Shown piece by piece: positions 25,539-32,978 of a DNA stretch of 64,000 bases; the stretch's first letter is position 1, and the number at the start of each line of letters is the position of its first letter. The notes below the pieces were generated by a model. That model had not been told where the DNA came from. It made no database searches and saw only the letters and a list, made by a program, of their open reading frames with translations. Origin of the DNA: Verminephrobacter eiseniae EF01-2 (GTDB taxonomy: Bacteria; Pseudomonadota; Gammaproteobacteria; Burkholderiales; Burkholderiaceae_C); assembly GCF_000015565.1 (NCBI RefSeq), contig NC_008786.1, positions 2,170,001 through 2,234,000 on the forward strand, written 5' to 3'. A program made the position numbers and the translations under genes.

Positions 25539-26810
25539 TTCGCCTCCTTTTTCGGAACGGGTCGAGCGCTTTTCACTCTTTTTCTTGTCGCGCCAGGCGC
25601 GCCACTGCTGCTTGATGCCGAACAGGCCTTGGCGCAGGAACAGCACCACGCCGAGCATGATCAGGCCGATCAGGATCAGCCGGATCGGCCCGAGCGGCAT
25701 CAGCACCTTGTCCAGGAACACGACGATCAGCGCGCCAACGACGGCGCCTTCCGCGCGCCCGATGCCGCCGATCACGAGCATGCCGAGACCGAGCAGCACG
25801 GTGTCGAAACTGAAGATCGAAAATCCCACCCCCCGGTAGTGCGCGGTGTAGAAGCCGCCGATGAAGCCAAGCGCGACCGACGAAATGACGAACACCATGA
25901 TGCGGGCGCCCCGGAAGTTCACGCCCGTGGCTTCGGCAAACGCCTCGCGCTTTTCCGGTGCCATGCGCAGCACGCGGCCGAGCCGCGTGCCGTTGACGGC
26001 GCGAAACAATGCCAGCGCGAGCAGCATCAGCACCAGCGCCGCGTAGAAGGCGAGCAGCGACTGGTTGTCGGCAGTCCACGATTCCGGGATGTAGCTGTCG
26101 GCGCCGTAGAGGCCGCCCCTGGCCGAGCCGAAGGCTTTCGACTGCAGCGTGTAGACGCGGCACAGCTCGTTCAGGCCGATCGTCAGCAGGGCGTAGTAGA
26201 AGCCGTCGAGCCGTGTCGCGGGGATCGCGATGATCGCGCCGAAAACGAGTCCGATCCCCGCGCCCAGGAAGGGCAGCAGATACCACGGGACATGCAGGTG
26301 GATCGACAGCCACGCAGTGCCGAACGCAGCCGATCCGACGACGGCGTAGCTCGCCAGCGAGTAGATGCCGGCGGTGCCGATGATCAGCATCCAGCACAGG
26401 TTGATGGCGGCGTAGATAGCGAAGACCGCGCCCGCCGCGAGCAGGGAGCCGCGCAACTGCGCCGGCATGTACATCGGCATCAAAAAGAGCGCGGCCAGCC
26501 CCAGCAGCCACCAGATCGGGCGCTTGTCGACGATGGTCTTTTCGCGGCGCAAGGTCTTCGGGTTGTACTCGCCGCGGATGTGCAGAATGCGCCGGCGCGT
26601 CGGCCAATAGCGGATCTTGCTCCACAGCGCGGCGCCGTGACCGCCCCACTTGTAGTAGTAGCGCAGGCGGCCGACCGGCAGCATCGGCACCTTTGATTCG
26701 CGGGTCGAGTCCCAGGGTTCCTGCGGCGGGCGGTAGGGGTGCGCCGGGATCTCCTCTTCGGCCCGATCGACCTGCCAGCCGAACAATGGATTGCGCCAGG
26801 TGTTGCTCAT
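25173..26810 (-). CDS. LivM-type permease fused to the dimethylformamidase small subunit
   Basis: One uninterrupted 545-residue frame. Residues ~105-400 are a branched-chain-type ABC permease (LivM) with about eight to ten membrane segments and LVIGGIGRAEGAVVGALIVV near 345-364; an unusually long, basic cytoplasmic N-terminus (~100 residues, GGHGAALWSKIRYWPTRRR) precedes them. After a charged linker (KKKSEKRSTRSEKGGE) the frame continues into MLPEEATETPDKDLLYWRR ... LLLYFRRAPLGDKYAIVA ... GVFLRRVQDL, the small-subunit pattern of DMFase. No stop separates the two parts. A separate start exists at 25538 (see next entry), so both a fusion and a free subunit are possible. Gap to livH is 2 bp. Confidence 0.85.
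   Translation of the reverse strand: MSNTWRNPLFGWQVDRAEEEIPAHPYRPPQEPWDSTRESKVPMLPVGRLRYYYKWGGHGAALWSKIRYWPTRRRILHIRGEYNPKTLRREKTIVDKRPIWWLLGLAALFLMPMYMPAQLRGSLLAAGAVFAIYAAINLCWMLIIGTAGIYSLASYAVVGSAAFGTAWLSIHLHVPWYLLPFLGAGIGLVFGAIIAIPATRLDGFYYALLTIGLNELCRVYTLQSKAFGSARGGLYGADSYIPESWTADNQSLLAFYAALVLMLLALALFRAVNGTRLGRVLRMAPEKREAFAEATGVNFRGARIMVFVISSVALGFIGGFYTAHYRGVGFSIFSFDTVLLGLGMLVIGGIGRAEGAVVGALIVVFLDKVLMPLGPIRLILIGLIMLGVVLFLRQGLFGIKQQWRAWRDKKKSEKRSTRSEKGGEMLPEEATETPDKDLLYWRRYDKMQRDYLKKLVSAELMEEHRRCPLGQHSEPLERLLLYFRRAPLGDKYAIVAVEQFKAYRIVALSGHRGVAPRIVEDKIHATQEEAYHGVFLRRVQDLMES
25543..25550 (-). promoter_or_regulatory. Strong internal Shine-Dalgarno for the small subunit
   Basis: The mRNA-sense sequence AAAGGAGGCGAAATG lies within the permease-subunit frame. 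It is a better ribosome-binding site than most others in the window and decides the internal start at 25538. Confidence 0.75.
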
Positions 26811-26812
26811 GT

Positions 26813-27709
26813 TCAGGCCTCCCGCGCCCGGTCGACGATGCCGGCGATGCCGCGCGGGCGGATCAGCAGGATCACGATGATCAGCAGGAACTGCGTGATC
26901 AACACATACTGACCCCCGAGGACGACGCTGGTGAGCGCTTCATTGAGCCCGAGGATCACGGCCGCGATGATGGCGCCTTGCACGCTGCCGAGACCGCCGC
27001 AGAGCGCGATGCTGACGCCCTTGATCATCGGGGTGAGACCCCCGAACGGCGAGATGTAGTAGGTCTGCGAGAGCAGCACGGCGGCAAGCCCCGCCATCGC
27101 GCCGGTGATCGCCATCACGTAAAAACCGGTGCGGCGCACGCCAATGCCGACAATGGCGGCGGCGTGCGGGTTCATCATCATCGCGCGGATCTCCAGGCCG
27201 CGTCGGCTCGAACGCATCCACATCACGACCGCGGCGACGAAACCGATCGAGACCAGCACGTTGCCGATCTTGTCGGCTGTCAGCGCGGTGTCGCCGAGCA
27301 TCACGCTGCCGCTGCCGAAGATCTCCGGCAGGTTTTTCGACAAGGGACCGAACACCCAGAGCAGGGTCTGCATGCCGATCAGGCTGATGGCCAGCGTGGC
27401 GATCATGCCGCGCACCGGGAAGTTGGGTTTGTCGTGTATCGGTATGAAGGCCAGTGCGCAGACGAACAGGCCGGCCAGCGCGCCGGTGAGCACGCCCGCA
27501 GCCAGCACCATGGCGCCGTTGCCGGTGATGTGTTGCGCCGTCATCCAGGCGCCGTAGCCGGCCGCTGCGTAGATGAAGCCGTAGGCCAGATTGATGAGGC
27601 CGACGCTCGACCAGGTGATCGAGATTCCGATCGCCAGCGTGCCGTAGATGCACGCCAGCACGACGGCATTGATGAGGACGAACCCCAGATCCGCGAGTCC
27701 CATGCTCAC
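26813..27709 (-). CDS. ABC transporter permease, LivH type
   Basis: A 298-residue permease with about eight membrane segments, starting LGFVLINAVVLACIYGTLA and carrying the family loop ISLIGMQTLLWVFG and the cytoplasmic segment RAMMMNPHAAAIVGIG that contacts the ATPase. Start is GTG 27709 overlapping the LivF stop (or ATG 27703). Forms the membrane channel with the LivM-type fusion. Operon context with DMFase suggests amide uptake. Confidence 0.9.
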   Translation of the reverse strand: MSMGLADLGFVLINAVVLACIYGTLAIGISITWSSVGLINLAYGFIYAAAGYGAWMTAQHITGNGAMVLAAGVLTGALAGLFVCALAFIPIHDKPNFPVRGMIATLAISLIGMQTLLWVFGPLSKNLPEIFGSGSVMLGDTALTADKIGNVLVSIGFVAAVVMWMRSSRRGLEIRAMMMNPHAAAIVGIGVRRTGFYVMAITGAMAGLAAVLLSQTYYISPFGGLTPMIKGVSIALCGGLGSVQGAIIAAVILGLNEALTSVVLGGQYVLITQFLLIIVILLIRPRGIAGIVDRAREA

Positions 27710-28512
27710 TTCTCCCGCGTGGTCTGAAAACCGAGGTGCGCCGAGGCTTCACCTTTGAGTTTGCCGGCGTGCATGCCGATGACCCGATCGACGCGGCCTT
27801 CGAGGAGCGCCAGGTTCTGCTCGGCGATCACCATCGCCGACAGGCCCAGATCGACCGACATCAGCGCATCCATCACCCCCTTGCCGATCTTCGGCGCGAG
27901 GCCGAGAGACGGTTCGTCGACCAGGAACAGCGAGGCCTCGGCCATCAATCCGCGGCCAATCGCGACCATGCGCCGCTCACCGCCCGAGAGGCGGCCGACC
28001 GCAATGCGCATCAGTTTCACCAGGGGTGGAAAGATCGCGAGCACGCGCTCCTTGCGCTGCGCCCGTTCACGCCATGCGCGGGGCGTGAAGGCGCCCGAAT
28101 CGAGATGCTCTTCGACCGTCAGCCCGTGGAAGATTTCGTCGCCCTGCGGGATCAGCGCGAGTCCGCGGCGAACGATCAGGTGCGTGTAGCGGCCCGGCCC
28201 CTGGCTGCGCGTGCGGCCGACTTCGTGGCCGTTCAGGCGGACCGAGCCACGCTGCCAGCCGGTCAAACCGGCGATGGCATAAAAGAGCGTGGACTTGCCG
28301 TGGCCGTTCAGACCCACGAGGCCGACCCGCTCGCCCGCCTGGACGCTCAAGTCCAGGTCATGCAGCACGCGCATCGGGCCGTAGCCGGCGGACAGGCCCT
28401 TGACATCGAGCACTTCGCTGCGCGGCAGCGCCGCCGCCGCTGCGCCCGCTGGAGTGCCTGCGCCTTCGGCTACTACGGTATGAGCGCCTTCGGGCGGCCG
28501 CGCGGCGCTCAT
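27706..28512 (-). CDS. ABC transporter ATP-binding protein, LivF type
   Basis: A 268-residue ATPase with Walker A GLNGHGKST (near 68-76), Q-loop ALIPQGDEIFHGLTV, signature RLSGGERRMVAIGRGLM, Walker B LFLVDEPSLGLAP and the switch region replaced by AEQN as usual for LivF. A ~30-residue Ala/Pro-rich N-terminal extension precedes the first strand (SEVLDVKGLSAGYG). ATG 28512 overlaps the LivG stop by 4 bp. Confidence 0.92.
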   Translation of the reverse strand: MSAARPPEGAHTVVAEGAGTPAGAAAAALPRSEVLDVKGLSAGYGPMRVLHDLDLSVQAGERVGLVGLNGHGKSTLFYAIAGLTGWQRGSVRLNGHEVGRTRSQGPGRYTHLIVRRGLALIPQGDEIFHGLTVEEHLDSGAFTPRAWRERAQRKERVLAIFPPLVKLMRIAVGRLSGGERRMVAIGRGLMAEASLFLVDEPSLGLAPKIGKGVMDALMSVDLGLSAMVIAEQNLALLEGRVDRVIGMHAGKLKGEASAHLGFQTTREK

Positions 28513-29261
28513 GTCAGCGCTCCTTCGACCACGTTCTCGAAATAGGCGGCGTGAACCTTCGCGTCCGCCAGCACATGGGCGAGCGAACCTTCGGAGATGG
28601 TCGCACCGGCATCCATCACCATCACCCGGTCCGCGATGGCCTCGAGCAGTTCGATGCGGTGCTCGACGATGATGACCGCGATGTTCATGTCTTTGGACAG
28701 GAGCCGGATGTGCTGGTCGATCTCGTCGACCTCGGAGTTGATCAGACCGGCCGCCGGCTCGTCCATCAGCAAGATCTTCGGGCGCCGCATCAGCAGGCAC
28801 GCCAACAGCAGCTTGCGCCGGTCCAGCGCGTCGAGCTTCGCGGTCGGCACATCGGCGGCGAACTTGAAACCGACCACCTCGGCGCCATACTCGGCGTCGA
28901 AGCGCGTCAGGTAGGGCTTGCAGGCTTGGCGCGCGGCCTTGAAGGTCTCGCCGACCGTCAGTTCGTCGGGCACGACCGGCGTCTGGAAAGTGCGGCCGAT
29001 GCCAAGGCGCGCCCTTTCGTACAGCGGCAACGCGGTCACGTCGCGGCCCTCGAACTCGACCCGGCCGTGCTTGGGCCGAATGCGCCCTGAAAGCACCTCC
29101 AACAGGCTGGTCTTGCCCGCCCCATTCGGGCCGATGATGCCCAGCACTTCGCCGCGACGGACCTGCAGGCCGATGCCGTGCAGGATCTGTCGGCCGCCCA
29201 GGTCGAGTGCGATGTCGCGGCAGCCAAACAGGGCTGCGGGCGCAGTAGTGCCGGCATGCAT
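28509..29261 (-). CDS. ABC transporter ATP-binding protein, LivG type
   Basis: A 250-residue ATPase with Walker A GPNGAGKTS near 44-52, Q-loop GIGRTFQTPVVPDELTV, Walker B KILLMDEPAAGL and switch His VEHRIELL. The ABC signature is degenerate: the usual LSYG(E/Q)QR is replaced here by KLDALDRRKLLLACLLMRRP, as also seen in the urea/amide-type LivG relatives. Start ATG 29261 is 7 bp after the binding-protein stop. Confidence 0.88.
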   Translation of the reverse strand: MHAGTTAPAALFGCRDIALDLGGRQILHGIGLQVRRGEVLGIIGPNGAGKTSLLEVLSGRIRPKHGRVEFEGRDVTALPLYERARLGIGRTFQTPVVPDELTVGETFKAARQACKPYLTRFDAEYGAEVVGFKFAADVPTAKLDALDRRKLLLACLLMRRPKILLMDEPAAGLINSEVDEIDQHIRLLSKDMNIAVIIVEHRIELLEAIADRVMVMDAGATISEGSLAHVLADAKVHAAYFENVVEGALT

Positions 29262-29268
29262 CACGCTC

Positions 29269-30570
29269 TCAGCTCCACCAGGGCGCCTTTTGCAGCGCGG
29301 ACTCCTTGAGCTCGTAAGGGAACACGATCTTGTGCTCCTTGCCCTGCACCTGCACGTAGAGCTGGCCCATGCCCGCCTCCAGCGTCTTTGCCGAAACCTC
29401 GTAGCCGTTGTCGGGGAAATGCGCTGCCTCCTGGTACGGGTTGCGCATGTCCATGTAGCCGCAGACGCCGCGGTACGGGTTGGCACGTATCCAGTCGCAG
29501 ACCGCCTTGAAGTCCTCGGGGTTCTTGGTCGCTTCCCAGGCCGCCTTCAGGTAATGGACGATGTCGTAGCCGTTGCCGGTATAGACGAGGCCCATGATCC
29601 CGGGGAAACGCTTCTTGTACTTGGCCCGGAAGTCGCTGCCCCTCTTGTCGGCATAGACGCCAAGCACCGTGCTCCAACAAAAGCCGTTGGCAGCGTCACC
29701 GGCGAGTGTCAGGAACTCGGGTTGCGAGGGCCCGTACTGCAGGTAGACCAGCGAGTTCTTCACCGGGTTGGCGCGGAACTGTTTGCAAAACGCCGCGTAT
29801 TCGGCCGCCACCCAGTGGTCGATCATGATCGCACCGGCGTCGACTTCCTTCAGTTTGCGGATGACCGGGGCCCAGTCCTGCACCGGAAACTGGATGTCCG
29901 TCACGGCGGCGAGCTGGAAACTGCTTTTCTTCAACGCCTCCTGGCAGGTCTTCGAGATCGTCTGGCAATAGCCGACCTGCTCCTGAACGATGTGCACCTT
30001 GCGATTCTTCGGCTTCCACGCGCCGGATTTTTCCATCGCTTCCAGCCACAGCGGGTAGGTGTAGCCGTAGTGCACTTCCGAGGGATCGGTCTGGAACACA
30101 TGGCTGTACTTGGCCGGGTTGGCCTTGAACGCATCGGTCGCGGCGCGCTGCGTGTTGCCCTGCAGGTACGGGGCCTTGTACTTGGCGGACTCGTCCATCG
30201 CCGGGACCACCGCGAACAGGAATGCGTTGGAAATGGCGTGCACCTTCGCGTCTATGCATGTGGCGATCGCCTGCTTGCAACTTTCGGGCGAGAGCTTGTC
30301 GACATCGGTCTTGAAGAGCTTCAGCGGTCGACCGAGGATGCCGCCGGCGGCGTTGATCTCTTCCATCGCGAGCGTCGTGCCCTGCCAATGGTCATTGTCA
30401 TCCGCCACGCCCGCCGCAGCGGTCTGGCAGGTCGGCACACCCAGCAAAACGGGCTTGCCGGATTGCGCGAACGCCGATCCGATCAAACCCGGTGAGAACT
30501 CCGCCGCAGCAACACCAGCCACTGTGGCCGCAAGAACGCGGCGACGAGTGCGAGGCAATTCATTGACCAT
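29269..30570 (-). CDS. Periplasmic binding protein of the amide-uptake ABC operon
   Basis: A 433-residue type I periplasmic binding protein (LivJ/amide family). The N-terminus PRTRRRVLAATVAG has a twin-arginine-like stretch and a signal peptide ending near SAFAQSG. Mature motifs: PVLLGVPTCQT, TTLAMEEINAAGGILGRPLK, and VYTGNGYDIVHYLKAAWE near the C-terminus. ATG 30570 is chosen because AGGAG lies five bases upstream; a GTG two codons earlier is embedded in that site. It is the first intact gene of the livG-livF-livH-livM/dmfA1-dmfA2 operon and presumably binds dimethylformamide or a related small amide (inference). Confidence 0.88.
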   Translation of the reverse strand: MVNELPRTRRRVLAATVAGVAAAEFSPGLIGSAFAQSGKPVLLGVPTCQTAAAGVADDNDHWQGTTLAMEEINAAGGILGRPLKLFKTDVDKLSPESCKQAIATCIDAKVHAISNAFLFAVVPAMDESAKYKAPYLQGNTQRAATDAFKANPAKYSHVFQTDPSEVHYGYTYPLWLEAMEKSGAWKPKNRKVHIVQEQVGYCQTISKTCQEALKKSSFQLAAVTDIQFPVQDWAPVIRKLKEVDAGAIMIDHWVAAEYAAFCKQFRANPVKNSLVYLQYGPSQPEFLTLAGDAANGFCWSTVLGVYADKRGSDFRAKYKKRFPGIMGLVYTGNGYDIVHYLKAAWEATKNPEDFKAVCDWIRANPYRGVCGYMDMRNPYQEAAHFPDNGYEVSAKTLEAGMGQLYVQVQGKEHKIVFPYELKESALQKAPWWS

Positions 30571-30649
30571 GGCCACTCCTTCAGTTCAAGCCGTTGAGGC
30601 ACATACACGCCTTTCGATCCGATGGACTGACTTGCCATCGTGATCGTCC

Positions 30650-31058
30650 CTTCACCCGGGACGATGGCTGCCGTCAGACGGGGCAAGCCGCTGCCCGGGG
30701 AGCCATTGGGCGCCGGCCGTGCTGCCGAGCGCGTTGTCGTCGGCTTCGCAGGCCGGGTCGTCGTCGCCGGGCGCAACCGGCGCCGCAGTGCCGGTCGCGA
30801 CCGCATCGGCAGCAGGCGCCAGGGCCTTGGCGACATCCGCGCCGTTGCGGATGCCGCCGGAGACGATCGGTTGCACCTTGCGGCGCATGTTCAGGCCCTG
30901 CAACACCGGCACTGCCGGCCGGATGGCCGTGAGGATCGGAATGCCGGCATGACCGATGAAGACCTCCCGGGTCGCCGCCATGCCACCTTGCATGCCGTCG
31001 AGCGCATGTGCTTGACCGGGTTGTCACTGAAAAACTGCTGGGCCTCGTCGGGAGTCAT
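30650..31058 (-). pseudogene. Chimeric remnant: short unknown start joined to glutamate-synthase-type FMN domain C-terminus
   Basis: An ATG at 31058 with a GAAAGG site starts MTPDEAQQFFSDNPVKHM, which faintly resembles the start of glutamine-synthetase-family proteins. Shortly after, in another frame, comes GMAATREVFIGHAGIPILTA, then RKVQPIVSGGIRNGADVAKA and the decayed AADAVATGTAAPVA. That is the C-terminal end of the FMN-binding domain of glutamate synthase-like enzymes (pattern VSGGIRxGxDVAKALALGADAVxIGTAAL), the family that includes N-methylglutamate synthase MgsC/GlxD. Clearly non-functional. Confidence 0.65.
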
Positions 31059-31149
31059 TTCAGAGCCTTTCCTTGGTCGGTCAGGGAGCGGGGCACGGGC
31101 TGCGTGAGGTGCAGCCGAGCCGTCCTCCGAGGCGATGGTCTGATGGAAC

Positions 31150-31178
31150 AGCGTAGGCGATAGTTTTACTCAAGTCAA
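31150..31178 (-). promoter_or_regulatory. Candidate sigma-70 promoter of the amide operon
   Basis: On the minus strand TTGACT (31178-31173), a 17-bp spacer and TACGCT (31155-31150) form a plausible -35/-10 pair, reading toward the DMFase operon about 90 bp before the remnant's ATG. The -35 is strong, the -10 matches only in part. An adjacent A/T-rich palindromic TCAACAATTGA lies immediately upstream and could be an activator site. Confidence 0.5.
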
Positions 31179-31247
31179 CAATTGATCTTTATCGGAAACA
31201 TGTTCACACCAACCACCATGGGGTGTCGGCGGATGGGGGCCGGGTGT

Positions 31248-31326
31248 CCGATCACCGATCACCGATCACCGATCACCGATCACCGATCGCTGGCGGTGGC
31301 GGTGGCGGTGGCGGTGGCGATGGCGG
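31248..31326. repeat. Two adjacent microsatellites: (CCGATCA)~6 and (GGCGGT)~5
   Basis: A 7-bp unit is repeated almost six times from 31248 to 31288, followed by a run of GGCGGT hexamers to about 31326. No gene is seen from 31180 to 31498 apart from this; the sequence lies downstream of the leftward LivK-type gene. Confidence 0.85.
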
Positions 31327-31498
31327 GCCATCGGCAAAGGGCAGCGCAACCTGCTTTCAAGTCGGCCATCGCGCGCAGCGGGCGCAACACCTCGCCTTGC
31401 GCAGGCACGGCGCCCCATGCTTCGGAGAACAGCGGCCGCTGCGCGATGCGCGAATCCCCAAGTGAAGTCTGTGATCCGGTTGTTTCACGAACGGCAAC

Positions 31499-32755
31499 TC
31501 ATTCGCCCGTTCGCGCCTTGAGCGAGTCGATCTGCCCGACTGGCACCTCGCCAAGGTTCTTGACCTTGCCATCCACGATTTGCCATTTGATGAACGGCCC
31601 TGTGATGTCGCCGTGCTTGTCAAACTGGACCGGCCCGATCAGGCCGTTGTAGCGAATCGGCTTGCGCTCCTCGATGAGCGCCAGACCCCGCTTGAACTCG
31701 TCGGGCCCGGCGCCGATCATTGTGCCCTGCGGGTCGAGCACCCGTCGAATGCCGTCGCGAATGGACGCTGAATCCGCCTTTCCTGCCCAGGCGATTGCCA
31801 GGCCGATCAATGCCGCAGCGTCATAGGCCCGATCGGCCCCCGGCGCGTTCGCGCTGAAGTTGCTGAAGGCCGGGTACGCGGCAGCGAAGTACCTGGTCGA
31901 CGCCGACGGCGGCGTGCCGGACGAGGTTCCATAGGCCTGGGCCAGGTACCTGGGGCCGACGGCCTTGATGAACTCGTCGCTGTTGAGCCCGTCGTTGAGC
32001 AGGAACTTCTGCGCTCCGCCCAGCGAGATCCAGGTGCGCACGATGGTGGCGCCATCGGTCGGATAGCCGATCAGGTAGAGCGCCTCGGGTTTGCTGGCGA
32101 GCGCTTTCGTCACTTCGGGCTGGTAGGACGCTTGTCTTTCGTTATAGGGCGTGGCGCTGACGATGGTGCCGCCCAGCGCGGTGAAGGCACGGGCGAACTC
32201 CTTGTTGAGATTGACGCCGTAGTCGTTGTTGACATAGATCACGGCAACCTTTTTGAGCTTCAGGTCGGCGGCAAACTGGCCGGTCGCCAGGCTTTGCAGC
32301 GCATCACTGGTGATCGTGCGAAAGAACAGTCCCCGGGTCTTGCCCTCGCGCGCCATCGTCGTCAATGTGGGCGTGGTCGAAGCGGGTGAGATCTGCACCA
32401 CACCCGCCGGCACGGTGACCGAGGTGAGCACCGGCAGCGTGACCGATGAAATGATGGAGCCGATGATCGCCGGGACATGCCGGATGTCGACCAGTTGCCG
32501 GGCCGCGTCCACGCCGACCGAGCCTTGGGACTGGTCGTCACGAATCTCCGTGTCGAGCGGGCAGCCGATCACACCGCCGGCCTGGTTGAGATCGCGAAAG
32601 GCCATTTGAATCGCCTTGGCGGCAGTCTGTCCATATTGGCCGGCCGGGCCGGTCATCGGGACTACCACGCCGATGGTGGTGGGGCAGGCGGCCTGGGCCG
32701 TTGCGCCGCAGGCGAATGCGATGGCGCTCGCCGCGAACTTGAACCGTTGCTTCAT
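31499..32755 (-). CDS. Branched-chain-amino-acid-type ABC binding protein (LivK-like), orphan
   Basis: A 418-residue secreted type I binding protein: signal peptide KQRFKFAASAIAFACGATAQA, then TTIGVVVPMTGPAGQYGQTA, QMAFRDLNQAGGVIGCP, and VAVIYVNNDYGVNLNKEFAR, the standard two-lobe Leu/Ile/Val-binding fold. No permease or ATPase gene is adjacent on its strand; the nearest liv-type set (26.8-29.3 kb) has its own binding protein. It may feed that transporter or an unlinked one. Downstream lie microsatellites. Confidence 0.88.
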   Translation of the reverse strand: MKQRFKFAASAIAFACGATAQAACPTTIGVVVPMTGPAGQYGQTAAKAIQMAFRDLNQAGGVIGCPLDTEIRDDQSQGSVGVDAARQLVDIRHVPAIIGSIISSVTLPVLTSVTVPAGVVQISPASTTPTLTTMAREGKTRGLFFRTITSDALQSLATGQFAADLKLKKVAVIYVNNDYGVNLNKEFARAFTALGGTIVSATPYNERQASYQPEVTKALASKPEALYLIGYPTDGATIVRTWISLGGAQKFLLNDGLNSDEFIKAVGPRYLAQAYGTSSGTPPSASTRYFAAAYPAFSNFSANAPGADRAYDAAALIGLAIAWAGKADSASIRDGIRRVLDPQGTMIGAGPDEFKRGLALIEERKPIRYNGLIGPVQFDKHGDITGPFIKWQIVDGKVKNLGEVPVGQIDSLKARTGE

Positions 32756-32978
32756 TCGGGATTTCCTCCAGGGTTGCGTGTGCTCGATCGCATGTCGCTA
32801 ACGCGATGCCACTGCGCGCGCTGCGCTGCGCCATGGAGCATGGATTCGGCCGCCCCGGTCGCTTCCCGGCCTGTGACCGCAAGCGCTGCGCTGAACCACC
32901 GCGCCAGACCGGGAAACGGCGTGGGCCGGTGCCGGCCATCCGGCGGTTCCATCCCGACCCGGCTCAGTCCGACCCGGC

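Noticed and set aside
31248..31290. Tandem repeat that might suggest a CRISPR array
   Set aside because: The unit is 7 bp and contiguous with no unique spacers, and no cas genes are near; it is a microsatellite.
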